Assembly: GCA_965223675.1 (NCBI GenBank)
Contig: OZ245013.1
Coordinates: 620,001 to 684,000 of the forward strand
Direction: 5' to 3'
DNA length: 64,000 nucleotides
Source: JAGQKC01 sp965223675
GTDB lineage: Bacteria > Nitrospirota > Nitrospiria > Nitrospirales > UBA8639
In this document: positions 10,023 to 18,766 of the stretch, piece by piece
Position numbering within the stretch: position 1 is the first letter of the stretch
Layout: every line of letters starts with the position of its first letter
Notes under the pieces: model-generated
Told to the model about the DNA's origin: nothing
Databases searched by the model: none
What the model saw: only the letters and a program-made list of their open reading frames with translations
Translations under genes and position numbers: made by a program

Positions 10023-10517
10023 CTCGAGAAATAGTTACTATTCCTCACCCGAGTCTTTCTGCGTATCAGATAGCCTCGTTGATAAATTTTGATAATAATT
10101 CCAATTACTTACGAGGAAGTCTAGCAGGCAGGTTTTCTGGAAGTCAAGAAGATGTTCTGGACAACGACTGAGGGAGAAAAAGACGTGGAGTATACGAGAA
10201 ATTACGGATATATCCTCTTGAAAATTTGGTTGTTTTGTCTTTAGTTATTGATAGACATCGGCTATCAGAGTCGTGGATTGATTATGACATTTTCAACCTG
10301 TGAGCGAAGAAATAGAGTAATGTTTGAAGGTCCTGGGCACAGGACATAAGCAAGGTGCTCCTCAGCCAATGATATCGGTTCGCCATGGCTCGAGGGCTGA
10401 AGGTGAGGCCTTTTCCCAGTATCGTATACTGAGATTTCAGCTGATAAATTTGCCTACCCTTTTCAAGGCGGGAACAGAAAAGATTGGGGTTTCATGTTTT
10501 GCTCTCAATACGTTGTC
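10023..10517. other. Intergenic region between the NHL gene and cspA
   Basis: About 500 bp without a convincing gene. The only open frame of note on the plus strand (from 10324) runs antisense through cspA and lacks family features. A short hairpin GTCCT/AGGAC lies near 10332-10347. No clear terminator for cspA was found. Confidence 0.5.
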
Positions 10518-10736
10518 TCAGGATGCTTGGGAACCCATTTTGACGACGTTGGAGGCCTGTGGCCCCTTGGCCCCTTCCACTAAGTCAAATTCAACGGATT
10601 CTCCTTCCTTTAAGGTTTTAAATCCTTCACCTTCAAGTGCAGAGTAGTGCACAAAAACATCTTGTCCATCTTCCACGTGAATAAACCCAAAGCCTTTTCG
10701 GTCGTTAAACCATTTCACCGTTCCTTTACTTTTCAC
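10518..10736 (-). CDS. cspA: Cold-shock protein, CspA family
   Basis: Single-stranded nucleic-acid-binding OB-fold protein, RNA chaperone. The 72 residues cover one cold-shock domain with RNP1 (KGFGFI) and RNP2 (VFVHY), followed by a short tail. The start is GTG, positioned six bases after a strong GGAGG, and no in-frame ATG fits better. The leader is unusually long: a TTGACA-bearing promoter candidate sits about 290 bp upstream, with an intrinsic terminator hairpin in between, so transcription antitermination is a plausible control. The csp letter (A/B/C/E) cannot be assigned from sequence alone. Confidence 0.95.
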   Translation of the reverse strand: MKSKGTVKWFNDRKGFGFIHVEDGQDVFVHYSALEGEGFKTLKEGESVEFDLVEGAKGPQASNVVKMGSQAS

Positions 10737-10909
10737 AGGTACCTCCTAAAATAAGTTATGACATTGAGGTGGTTGATTGTTCGAGCTTTCTGAAATGCGC
10801 TTTGCTGTTTTAAGTAAAGCTTGTCGTCTTGTTTCAGGCTCATACGTGAAGCGTGGAACGCCGTTGGCCTAGGAATTTTTATTGCGCTCTTATCAAGGAA
10901 GTGGTGGGT

Positions 10910-10947
10910 AAAAAAAAGCCGCAGAAAGGGTTAGCTCCTTCTACGGC
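10910..10947 (-). terminator. Intrinsic terminator in the cspA leader, or end of a small RNA
   Basis: Read leftward, a stem GCCGTAGAA-GG pairs with CC-TTTCTGCGGC (one mismatch and one bulge) around a loop of about six bases, directly followed by eight T residues. It lies 170 bp upstream of the cspA start on the same strand. A smaller TGAG/CTCA hairpin precedes it. No coding frame ends here, so it either attenuates cspA or ends a short RNA of roughly 80-90 nt. Confidence 0.75.
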
Positions 10948-10997
10948 ATTAAGCATGAGATGGCTCACCACGGTACAAAATCCCAAAAAGACATGAG

Positions 10998-11026
10998 GAT
11001 TTAGCATAGAATCTGTATCGTGTCAA
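10998..11026 (-). promoter_or_regulatory. Candidate sigma-70 promoter upstream of cspA terminator
   Basis: On the minus strand a perfect TTGACA (11021-11026) is followed 16-17 bases later by a weak -10 (CTAAAT or TAAATC). TATGCT lies too close (12 bases). The -35 is convincing and the -10 is not, so the call is tentative. It would drive the leader/terminator unit and then cspA. Confidence 0.4.
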
Positions 11027-11153
11027 TAATGGAGGTGGCAAGAGAGTAACGGATTCCAGGTGATTCTTTCGAAATTGATGGACAATGGTGTCTAGATCAT
11101 GTAACAAACGGTTAAACCATGCCTAAGCCATCCTATCTTCCTGCAGGGTTTCT

Positions 11154-12239
11154 TTGTTGACACTGCTTGACCGCTACATTATTCGGGAGTTGTTTTCACC
11201 TTTTCTGTCCACGCTCACCGCACTGTGTTTCATCATTTTTGCCAAAGAGATGTTGCGGTTGATCGACCTTCTCGTGTCGAAAGGGATCGGTGTATGGTCC
11301 CTTTTAAAAATTGTAGCTTACCTCATGCCTTCATTTTTAGTGCTGACTCTCCCCATTGCTTGTCTCATCGCCTCGATTTCAACGTTTAGTCGATTGTCTT
11401 TCGATAATGAGTTAATCGCGATGCGTGCGGCTGGATTAAGTTTGTGGCGGTTGAGCGTGCCAGTTTTCCTGTTCTCGCTCTGTGTATTCTTGGGAACCTT
11501 ATTTCTTTCTCAGTGGGGACAACCTTGGTCCAATGTCTCGCTAAAGGGGTTGGCCATGAGCGTGATCGAAGATCAACTGAATATCGCGCTCGACTCTGGT
11601 GTGTTTAATGAACCCATTCCAGACTTGATGATTTATGTCCCAGATTCGAAACATTCGAATCGAAAACGTGGTGTATTTATTTCTGACCAACGAGATCCTG
11701 GAAAATCATTGATCATCGTGGCGAAATCATATCGGGTGTTGCACGATAACAGACAGAAACAGTTGGGAATGCGGTTATTTGAAGGAGCGATTCATCAGGT
11801 ACCTCCCGAGTTACAGCAATATCACGAAGTTGGATTTGAAACATATGACTTTTGGATGGATGTACCTCCACCGCAGGGGATGGGGACGACGCAACGAAAA
11901 AGTTATGACGAGATCATCGAACGACTCAATGAAACGAATTGGAAGGATTCTGGGAATCTTCGTCGATTGATGGAGCATTATAAGGACTTAGGATTTCCGG
12001 TTGCCGCATTGTTGCTCGGGCTATTGGGATTTCCAGTGGGGATCATTTCAAAACGATCTGGAAAGGGAGGAGGGTTTGCGATCGGCATTGGGATCATCGT
12101 GGGATTTTATCTGCTGAATATTATGGGAGAATTCTTAGTCACGACCTTCGTGGTGCATCCTTTTGTCGGGGCGTGGTTTCCCAACGTTGCGATATTGGGC
12201 TTAACCGGCATTCTCTATATGAGGGCAAGTAGGAACTAA
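11154..12239 (+). CDS. lptF: LPS export permease LptF
   Basis: Inner-membrane half of the LptB2FG transporter that extracts lipopolysaccharide and passes it to LptC/A/D. Three N-terminal membrane helices, a periplasmic jellyroll domain (about residues 130-255) and three C-terminal helices give the YjgP/YjgQ layout at the normal length of about 360 aa. The start is TTG at 11154 with AGGG upstream; a second TTG follows immediately. It ends one base before lptG. No lptB or lptC is in the window, so the ATPase is encoded elsewhere. Confidence 0.93.
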   Translation: MLTLLDRYIIRELFSPFLSTLTALCFIIFAKEMLRLIDLLVSKGIGVWSLLKIVAYLMPSFLVLTLPIACLIASISTFSRLSFDNELIAMRAAGLSLWRLSVPVFLFSLCVFLGTLFLSQWGQPWSNVSLKGLAMSVIEDQLNIALDSGVFNEPIPDLMIYVPDSKHSNRKRGVFISDQRDPGKSLIIVAKSYRVLHDNRQKQLGMRLFEGAIHQVPPELQQYHEVGFETYDFWMDVPPPQGMGTTQRKSYDEIIERLNETNWKDSGNLRRLMEHYKDLGFPVAALLLGLLGFPVGIISKRSGKGGGFAIGIGIIVGFYLLNIMGEFLVTTFVVHPFVGAWFPNVAILGLTGILYMRASRN

Positions 12240-12240
12240 C

Positions 12241-13329
12241 ATGGGCGTCTTATTTTGGTACATGTTTCGTCAATACTCCAAGGTGTTTTTCATGTGTATC
12301 AGTGCCTTGTTGACGGTGTACTTGGTTGTCGACTTTTTTGAAAAACTTCGGAAGTTCCTCAAATACGATGCAGATTTCTCATCCATACTGACCTATTTTT
12401 TCTATCGAATCCCGGATATTTGTTTTCAAATTACGCCCCTCGCAGCCCTTATGGGGACGTTGTTAACGCTCGGGTTTCTTAATAAAAGTCATGAAATCAC
12501 AGCAATGCGAAGCTGTGGCATGAGTTATTTTCAGATCGCTTCCCCGTTTTTTGCCGTTGCCATCATCGTGAGCGCTGTTCTCTTTAGTTTTACCGCGGTG
12601 TTTGTGCCCATTGCCAATATTCAAGCTGATTATGTAAGAACGGTGCTGATTGAGAAAAAACCTGTTGCGCTTTCTGTTTCACCGGATCGTTTGTGGTTGA
12701 GATTAGGGCAAGATGGTCTTCTCAAGATTGGTGCGGTGAAAGAAAACGGAACGCATCTTGAAAACGTCAGCTTGTATCGGGTCAATGAGCAATTCCAGCT
12801 GTATGAAATTATTGAATCTGACGATGCTCGTTTTTCAGAAGATGGATGGGTACTACATAAAGCGACTCAACGAGTCGTGCAACCACAAGGGCGAGTCATA
12901 GCTGATCGTTTTGCATATTTTTCACTTGGCTTGCCGTTAAGTCCTCAAGATTTTCAGACATGGCTGGCGTTGGATTCTAAAAATATGACGCTTCATCAAT
13001 TGGACGCCTATATCAAACGATTGAAGCGCGATGGACATAATAGCCATCGCTTTGCGACTGATTATTGGGGTCGGGTCGCGTTCTCCGCGATGACCTTCGT
13101 GATGACGATTTTAGGGATGGCCATTAGTTTATTGAAAACTGGGGTTCGGGACCATGCGGTGGCGAAGGGCATCGGACAAGCCCTTGGTATTGGATTTCTC
13201 TTCTGGGTCACTCATTCATTCGGTGTGGTGCTCGGGCAAAATGGAGCGCTTGTTCCGGTTGTAGCAGGTTCGTTTGCTTGTGTGATGTTTTTGGTCATTG
13301 GGGTGAATATTTTTTTGAGAGCTCGATGA
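12241..13329 (+). CDS. lptG: LPS export permease LptG
   Basis: Partner of LptF in the same transporter. 362 aa with three N-terminal membrane helices, the periplasmic domain (about 130-265) and three C-terminal helices. The motif region FLNKSHEITAMRSCGMSYFQI after the second helix is the coupling helix that meets LptB. The ATG begins right after the lptF stop, so the two proteins are co-translated. LptF and LptG resemble each other; the order and the sequence around the coupling helix favour this assignment. Confidence 0.92.
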   Translation: MGVLFWYMFRQYSKVFFMCISALLTVYLVVDFFEKLRKFLKYDADFSSILTYFFYRIPDICFQITPLAALMGTLLTLGFLNKSHEITAMRSCGMSYFQIASPFFAVAIIVSAVLFSFTAVFVPIANIQADYVRTVLIEKKPVALSVSPDRLWLRLGQDGLLKIGAVKENGTHLENVSLYRVNEQFQLYEIIESDDARFSEDGWVLHKATQRVVQPQGRVIADRFAYFSLGLPLSPQDFQTWLALDSKNMTLHQLDAYIKRLKRDGHNSHRFATDYWGRVAFSAMTFVMTILGMAISLLKTGVRDHAVAKGIGQALGIGFLFWVTHSFGVVLGQNGALVPVVAGSFACVMFLVIGVNIFLRAR

Positions 13330-13654
13330 TGGGGGTTCTCTTTTCTTACATGCCATAGTGTCGAGTTTGCGTCCAATGCTTCTCCCATGTGAGGGAGAGT
13401 GTTCATAGCGAGTCACCTTCCTTCCTCCTTCCCAGAAAAAAATAGTCCTCACTTTCACTTATTGTTTGGCATTCCATGTCGCAAGTTCGGGTATGTCACA
13501 TCGTGATGCGGAAAATTGTGTGAAGTTCGTCGGCGAAAATTAGCTTAACTCTTTTCCTTTTTCTTCCGAAATATCTAGATGAATAGAAGGGGTGTGTGAG
13601 TACATTGCGATGAATGGAGAACACGTTTTAACTCTATGATGATCTAACGATACG

Positions 13655-13757
13655 TGGAGACAAAGGCAAACTATCCGTAAGGGTAGGACGCAAAGCCAAG
13701 AGGCCTGACTTAAAACTGTTTTCTTTTTCAGGTTTGTCTGGTTGCCGAACTACAAGT
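13655..13757 (+). ncRNA. Cyclic-di-GMP-I (GEMM) riboswitch aptamer
   Basis: The conserved GEMM-I core is visible. AAAGGCAAAC is followed by a hairpin CTATCC/GGGTAG capped by a GTAA (GNRA) tetraloop, then GGACGCAAAGCC. A second stem follows (CCTGA at about 13713 pairing with TCAGG near 13730), and the 3' block GGTTGCCGAACTAC corresponds to the conserved tetraloop-receptor end. It lies upstream of a FliA-family sigma factor gene, and an intrinsic terminator follows at 13783, so ligand binding probably decides transcription read-through. The aptamer overlaps the 5' end of a longer open frame from 13734, which argues that the sigma factor starts further downstream. Confidence 0.9.
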
Positions 13758-13782
13758 TGTGAACAGTTCTGTAAACGGCTCG

Positions 13783-13816
13783 GCGTCCATCCTCAAGAGA
13801 TGGGCGCTTTTTTTTT
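13783..13816 (+). terminator. Intrinsic terminator: expression platform of the c-di-GMP riboswitch
   Basis: GCGTCCATC pairs with GATGGGCGC (nine pairs including one G-T) around a seven-base loop and is followed directly by nine T residues. It lies 26 bases after the aptamer and 59 bases before the preferred sigma factor start. The position is that of a riboswitch terminator; whether c-di-GMP favours or prevents it needs a folding calculation. Confidence 0.88.
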
Positions 13817-13874
13817 AAGAATCTCCACAATCGTGAGATTTCGGATGTGTGAACTCAGGAGCAGGAGCATTGAT

Positions 13875-14768
13875 ATGGAAGACCAGTCTTACGATTCGGA
13901 TGTTCAAGAAGACATCGCTTGCTCAGATTCTCCTCGAGGGAAACCTGTCGATGCGTATGCGCCAACATCCAATCAAGATCCGGTGACGATTCTCAGAGAA
14001 TGTATTCCCATGATTCGGCGGATTGCCGGCAGTTTAGTGTCTAGAAATCCGGCTTCTCTCGATATCGAAGATCTGACCAGTGCGGGAGTGATTGGTCTAT
14101 TGGGGGCATTAACCCGTTATGATCCTGCAAGAGAGACAAAGTTTTGGACATTTGCTGAGTATCGAATTCGAGGAATGATGCTCGATGAAATGCGCTCGAT
14201 GGACTGGGTCCCTCGTTCGGTTCGTGCGCGACATGATCAGATTCGACAGGCCAGCGTCGAGTTCGTTCGGAGGGAAGGGCGGCTTCCAGCGCGAGAGGAC
14301 ATTGCCTCCCTTCTCGGAATCACCCAACAAGAATTGGATGCGTCCTATGTTCGCGAAACGAGATTGCTGAGTCTTGATGACCCGATGGGCTCTCAAGATG
14401 AGGTGTTTACACTGAGGGACGTGTTGCCGGATGAGGAACAACTCGATCCTTATGACGAGTGTCTATCTTCAGAAACGAATACGGCTCTTGAAATGGCGAT
14501 GAAGAATCTCTCAGATCGACAGCAAGACGTGATACAGCAATATTATTTTCAAGGGTTAACGATGAAAGAAATAGGTCAGCGATTAGGACTGACCGAGTCA
14601 GGAGTCTGTCGTGTGCATGCAGAAGCGTTGAGGAAGTTGCGCACAGGGCTCAAAGAATTTGATGTGCCGTCGACCACGGGAGAAAACACGCCTCAGGTAA
14701 AGACCAAACGTTCAAGAAAGAGACAGAGATTAGCTGAAGAACGACAGACAGATCCGCAGACACCGTGA
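13875..14768 (+). CDS. fliA: FliA/WhiG-family RNA polymerase sigma factor
   Basis: Alternative sigma factor, most likely the flagellar/motility sigma-28 type. Region 2 contains DLTSAGVIGLLGALTRYDP and the FliA-typical YRIRGMMLDEMRSMDWVPRS. Region 4 contains LSDRQQDVIQQYYFQGLTMK and a helix-turn-helix LGLTESGVCRVH. An acidic N-terminal extension of about 35 residues and a basic C-terminal tail of about 35 residues are extra to the usual FliA. The frame is open from 13734, but that part overlaps riboswitch and terminator. The ATG at 13875 follows AGGAGCAGGAG and is chosen. No flagellar genes are in the window, so the regulon is inferred. Confidence 0.88.
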   Translation: MEDQSYDSDVQEDIACSDSPRGKPVDAYAPTSNQDPVTILRECIPMIRRIAGSLVSRNPASLDIEDLTSAGVIGLLGALTRYDPARETKFWTFAEYRIRGMMLDEMRSMDWVPRSVRARHDQIRQASVEFVRREGRLPAREDIASLLGITQQELDASYVRETRLLSLDDPMGSQDEVFTLRDVLPDEEQLDPYDECLSSETNTALEMAMKNLSDRQQDVIQQYYFQGLTMKEIGQRLGLTESGVCRVHAEALRKLRTGLKEFDVPSTTGENTPQVKTKRSRKRQRLAEERQTDPQTP

Positions 14769-14775
14769 GTGAGAT

Positions 14776-15357
14776 CTAGACTTGATTGCGCCCTGGAGGA
14801 ACGAAGAAATCATGCCCCCCTATCGAAGCCACTTTTTGGCTGACCCTTGCCCATCTGGGGGTGTTGACCAAGCGTGGGTTGTAAAACAAGAGAGCCCCAT
14901 CAACAACGTTCCTCCCATCCTGAACCATTCGCCACGCGAGAATACTGTCACGCATTCTTGATTCGCTAATCGTATGTCGAACATCTTCAGGAGTGCGATG
15001 GTTCCACGGCTGAAATTGTAAGCGCTTCAAGACTGTGCCTTTGACGGTTCCGTCACTCTGATACTTCGCCTTTATTCTGTTCCGAATCACGGCAGCTACC
15101 GCTAATTTTCCCGCAAAACTCTCTCCTCGAGCTTCCAGATATATTGTAAGCGCGGCAAGTCGGTCCTCAGATAATGGGACCGCTGTGCCAAATAGGCGCG
15201 GGGCGTACAAGAGCCGAGATTCGGTATTTTTATGGGCAATGGTGATGGGAGAAAATGCTGCAGAGTTGTTTGTCCTAATTGGAAAGAAGACAACAATGAG
15301 AGCAACCATCCCCAAACTTATCATGTGGCGTTTCCTCTGTTGTGGTGTCCTTAACAT
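14776..15357 (-). CDS. Cell wall hydrolase, SleB/CwlJ-like
   Basis: Probable peptidoglycan lytic enzyme acting in the envelope. 193 aa with an N-terminal hydrophobic segment (about 12-27, signal anchor). The SleB/CwlJ hydrolase domain runs from about residue 62, recognised by LTIYLEARGES with the likely catalytic glutamate, then AVAAVIRNRIKAKY and a C-terminal GGHDFFVP. In Gram-negative bacteria such proteins remodel the wall rather than open spores. Convergent with the sigma factor gene, 7 bp apart. The start at 15357 is an ATG; a second ATG at 15324 would shorten the signal. Confidence 0.83.
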   Translation of the reverse strand: MLRTPQQRKRHMISLGMVALIVVFFPIRTNNSAAFSPITIAHKNTESRLLYAPRLFGTAVPLSEDRLAALTIYLEARGESFAGKLAVAAVIRNRIKAKYQSDGTVKGTVLKRLQFQPWNHRTPEDVRHTISESRMRDSILAWRMVQDGRNVVDGALLFYNPRLVNTPRWARVSQKVASIGGHDFFVPPGRNQV

Positions 15358-15838
15358 GGCGTCTGTACCTTTTGCATATAGCGCTTTTTCTATCTTCTAG
15401 ACGATTGGCCCCGATGGTTATTGTCGAATACGTGGTTCATACATGGGTATTGGCAAGGGTCGTGCCTTAAGCCATAAACTGTAACTCTACGTCCTCCTTG
15501 CTAGAGAATGGCGTACTTTGTGGAAGGATTTCGCTAGAAAAAGATTTATGAGTGATTGGCTTTACTAAGAAAATTAGGGAAAACTATCAGTTTCTTGTTA
15601 AAGAAATTGACAATTTGTAGATAGTTTTGACGTCTTTTTTTATGGTTTCATATGAAACTGCCTGTAATATTTGACACTATTCCTTGATAAAAATGTCGAC
15701 GACGAGCGCTCCAGCAAAAAACAAATAGCGAGAATCGACTCAAATCTACAAATATGATTGATACAATAGAAATATCAGAAGATAGATCGAGCTCCATTTA
15801 CTCTCATTAGCGTCGAATGACATATCCTGGGAGGTATC
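15358..15838. other. AT-rich intergenic region with a 14 bp palindrome
   Basis: About 480 bp between divergent genes with no plausible frame. It contains a perfect palindrome GTTTCATATGAAAC at 15645-15658 inside a very AT-rich stretch, a candidate operator for either neighbour. No assigned regulator. Confidence 0.5.
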
Positions 15839-16399
15839 ATGATGATTCGTAAGGGTTTTCATTTATGGACGACCAGCAGTCTGATCACAGGGATCCTTGT
15901 CGCAATTTTAGGCGTGTGTTCAGGTCAAACGGTTTATGGGGCACAAAGAATTCAAGAAGCGTTGTCGGCTTCACATCTTCAACGTGCAAAGGTCTATGTC
16001 GAGGCAGGAGACTACCGACGGGCCGTGGAAGCGTGCCAAGAGTATTTGGATGAGAATCCCTCTGTAGAAGGTTATGTGTACTTGGCCTATGTGTATGAAG
16101 CCATAGACGGGTATCTGGCGGCACTGCAAAAAAAAGACGATTGGGTCAAAGTCGGTCAAGTTTCGTTAAATCTGACATCGAGAGAGTTACTTGACATCAT
16201 CGATCCACCCAATGTCATGCCGCGCATGGCTCGAGAAATGATTCATGAAGGTCTTCGTCAGCAGTTTGATATTACCTCGACCATGGCGAATCGTCTTGAT
16301 AAGAAACGCACAGAGAAAATGTGGGTGCAACAGACCGCATGGCGTGAAGCTCGTCCTGATAATTGGTGGGCGGGTGTGCCAGAAGAGTGGGATTGGTGA
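15839..16399 (+). CDS. Exported small TPR-like protein of unknown function
   Basis: 186 aa. A signal peptide with a hydrophobic core around residues 13-30 ends near VYGAQ. A helical pair (about 43-90: AKVYVEAGDYRRAVEACQEY, then VYLAYVYEAIDGYLAAL) looks like a tetratricopeptide hairpin, so a scaffold role in the periplasm is likely. The C-terminus is basic then tryptophan-rich (WWAGVPEEWDW). The start has GGGAGG eight bases upstream. I do not recognise the family. It stands alone on the plus strand. Confidence 0.75.
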   Translation: MMIRKGFHLWTTSSLITGILVAILGVCSGQTVYGAQRIQEALSASHLQRAKVYVEAGDYRRAVEACQEYLDENPSVEGYVYLAYVYEAIDGYLAALQKKDDWVKVGQVSLNLTSRELLDIIDPPNVMPRMAREMIHEGLRQQFDITSTMANRLDKKRTEKMWVQQTAWREARPDNWWAGVPEEWDW

Positions 16400-16442
16400 A
16401 ATCATGAAGCGGCGTTCGTGACGCCTGACGCGTGAAGAAAAA

Positions 16443-16498
16443 GGCGAGATACGAAATACGAACGACGAGATATGAATCACGAGTCACGAGATACGAGT
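16443..16498. repeat. Degenerate ACGAG/ATACGAG repeat array, copy 1
   Basis: Low-complexity array of short units such as CGAGATACGA, ACGACGAGATA and CACGAGATACGAG, 44 bp after the stop of the preceding gene. Three related arrays occur at 29210, 52353 and 55209, also just after stop codons. Confidence 0.7.
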
Positions 16499-16679
16499 AA
16501 GAATGTTGACACTATCGAGAACCTCAGTTTAGGATGGTTTTAGCCGTTCCAATAACAATTCAATGTCCAGAGCGGATTTTGGCAATGTGAGAGAGACATG
16601 TTGGTTTGGCTGAAAGATTGTTGATGTTGCTAAAATTGCTGAAACTTGTTTTCACTCACGTATAGCAAAGGGGGCGCGC

Positions 16680-17027
16680 GTGTCCACACTGGTTGCACAA
16701 GCTACTGCGGAAAATTGGGAAGCGGAAGTTGCTAAATCTTCAGATATTGTGATGGTTGATTTTTGGGCAGTCTGGTGTGGCCCCTGTCAAATGGTGGCTC
16801 CTGTGGTCGAAGAGTTAGCTCAAGAGTATCAAGGGAAATTGAAAGTCATGAAGCTGAATACGGATGAAGTTCCAGAGGTGGCGGGAAAGTTTCAGATTAT
16901 GAGCATCCCCACGATATTATTTTTCAAGAATGGAGAACCAGTCGAGAAAATCGTTGGCGCACGCTCTAAGCAGCAATTTAAACAAGTCATTGATTCCCTC
17001 CTTGCACAGTCATCCGCAACGGCGTAA
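16680..17027 (+). CDS. trxA: Thioredoxin
   Basis: Cytoplasmic dithiol reductant. 115 aa, one thioredoxin fold with the redox motif WCGPC (residues 32-36), the conserved Asp in VDFWA, and the cis-proline in SIPT. The start is GTG preceded by a GGGG ribosome site. It precedes recN by 27 bp, so both may share a transcript; a functional link is not obvious. Upstream 280 bp is non-coding and holds the repeat array. Confidence 0.95.
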   Translation: MSTLVAQATAENWEAEVAKSSDIVMVDFWAVWCGPCQMVAPVVEELAQEYQGKLKVMKLNTDEVPEVAGKFQIMSIPTILFFKNGEPVEKIVGARSKQQFKQVIDSLLAQSSATA

Positions 17028-17053
17028 GCCCGTTGCGTTGATGACGGGGTTCT

Positions 17054-18766
17054 ATGCTCACCGAACTCCGCATTTCAAACTTCGCCCTGATTGATCGACT
17101 GCATCTTGAATTTCCAGAAGGATTTATCGTCCTCTCTGGCGAAACAGGAGCAGGCAAATCGTTGTTGATAGATGCACTCGAGCTCATCGCTGGAGGTCGA
17201 GCCTCTGCGGAGCACATACGATCAGGAGCGGAGCAGGCCACAATCGAAGCCGCGTTTTCGTTATCTCCCAATAGTCCACTGATTGGTCATCTTCAAGAGC
17301 AAGACCTGCTCAGTTCTGGTGAAGAGGAACTTATTATCAGACGAGTGCTATCCAGGACAGGAAAAAATAAGACCTACGTCAACGGGTCGCTCACACCCAT
17401 ACAAGGTGTGCAAACACTAGCAAGAAGCTTGCTGGACATTCATGGGCAACATGACCAGCAATCCCTCTTGTCGGTACAGGCGCAATTAGATGTGCTGGAT
17501 AGTTTTGGAAGGACGAAGACGTTAAGGGAGACATATGCGCAAACCTATCAAGAATGGAGACAAACAGAGCACATATTGGCAGAGACAATAGGAAAACGTG
17601 AGGAGCAAGGTCGTCATCTTGAGATGAAGCAATTTCAATATCAAGAGCTACGAGAGGCGAATCTTCAAGTTGGAGAGGAAGAGGCGTTGACGCAAGAACA
17701 TCAACGCCTTCGGTATAGCGAGCGAATTGGAGAACTCGTGGAACAAGCTTACCAACTCTTGTACGAGAACGATGCTTCAGTCGTAAGTCAGTTGCAAACG
17801 ATAACCAATAATGTCCAGGAGCTGGAAAGTATCGACTCAAGCGTCAAAGAATGGTCGCCGTTAGGGGAAACCGCTGCCGTCACGCTGCGAGAGTATGCAG
17901 ATGGTCTGCGAAATTATCGGGAAACGCTCGAGTATGATCCAGAGCGGCTTGGGGAACTCGATGACCGCATCGCGAAACTTCAGCGATTGAAAAAGAAATA
18001 CAATGCTTCGGTTGATAAGTTACTTGTGTTGCAGGAAGAGCTGCAGTCCGAACTTCATGGCGGCACTGATATTGAACAACAGATCGAGCAATTGCGTAAG
18101 AAGGGAGAGGTGTTGCGTAACCAGATTGAGAAACTGGCTCAAGATTTATCAGGCAAACGTCAAAAAGCAGCGAAGGAATTAGAGAAGAAGATTGCCAAGG
18201 AACTCACAGCATTGAAAATGGATAACGTCCATCTCACTGTTCAGATAGAGGAATTGTCCGATGTTGAGCAGTTTGGTCCTTCAGGTAAGGATTCGGTCGA
18301 GTTTTTGTTTTCCGCTAATCCTGGAGAACCATTGTACCCGTTGGCCAAGATTGCCTCTGGAGGAGAATTGTCTCGTGTCATGTTAGCCATGAAGTCGGTT
18401 CTTTCCGAAGCAGACGAAATCCCTGTGTTGGTGTTTGATGAAGTCGATGCTGGAGTAGGAGGTGGGGTAGGGGGCGTGATTGGAAGACGGTTGCGTGATG
18501 TTTCGCAATATCATCAAGTCTTTTGCATTACCCATCTTCCACAACTGGCCTCGCAAGCTCATGCTCATTATCACATTGAAAAAGAAGTAAAAGGGAATAA
18601 AACCGTTACGCGTGTACGTCAGCTAAATGGCAAAGAAAGAGAAAATGAAATCTCTCGTATGCTGAGTGGAACGGATGTCACAAAAGCCGTGCGTCAAACG
18701 GCAGCCGAAATGCTGGAAACAGCGATTTCTCCCAAAAAGAGGAAATCCATAGATTCAGAACTTTGA
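17054..18766 (+). CDS. recN: DNA repair protein RecN
   Basis: SMC-like ATPase that tethers DNA ends in double-strand-break repair. 570 aa. Walker A GETGAGKS at residues 29-36; central coiled coil about 160-370 (Glu/Gln/Lys-rich). The ABC signature region ASGGELSRVMLAMK is followed by Walker B VLVFDEVDAGVGG and a switch histidine in FCITHLPQLAS. The 3' end overlaps the convergent ParE-type toxin gene by 12 bp, which marks the border of the accessory region that follows. Confidence 0.97.
   Translation: MLTELRISNFALIDRLHLEFPEGFIVLSGETGAGKSLLIDALELIAGGRASAEHIRSGAEQATIEAAFSLSPNSPLIGHLQEQDLLSSGEEELIIRRVLSRTGKNKTYVNGSLTPIQGVQTLARSLLDIHGQHDQQSLLSVQAQLDVLDSFGRTKTLRETYAQTYQEWRQTEHILAETIGKREEQGRHLEMKQFQYQELREANLQVGEEEALTQEHQRLRYSERIGELVEQAYQLLYENDASVVSQLQTITNNVQELESIDSSVKEWSPLGETAAVTLREYADGLRNYRETLEYDPERLGELDDRIAKLQRLKKKYNASVDKLLVLQEELQSELHGGTDIEQQIEQLRKKGEVLRNQIEKLAQDLSGKRQKAAKELEKKIAKELTALKMDNVHLTVQIEELSDVEQFGPSGKDSVEFLFSANPGEPLYPLAKIASGGELSRVMLAMKSVLSEADEIPVLVFDEVDAGVGGGVGGVIGRRLRDVSQYHQVFCITHLPQLASQAHAHYHIEKEVKGNKTVTRVRQLNGKERENEISRMLSGTDVTKAVRQTAAEMLETAISPKKRKSIDSEL

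Noticed and set aside
10324..10647. Plus-strand frame of 107 codons across cspA
   Set aside because: Antisense to a clear cold-shock gene and without any recognisable domain.
13734..13874. Upstream extension of the sigma factor frame
   Set aside because: It overlaps the c-di-GMP aptamer end and terminator, has cysteine-rich non-family sequence, and a better ribosome site precedes 13875.
16443..16498. CRISPR array
   Set aside because: The repeat units are short, degenerate and contiguous, with no regular unique spacers and no cas genes.
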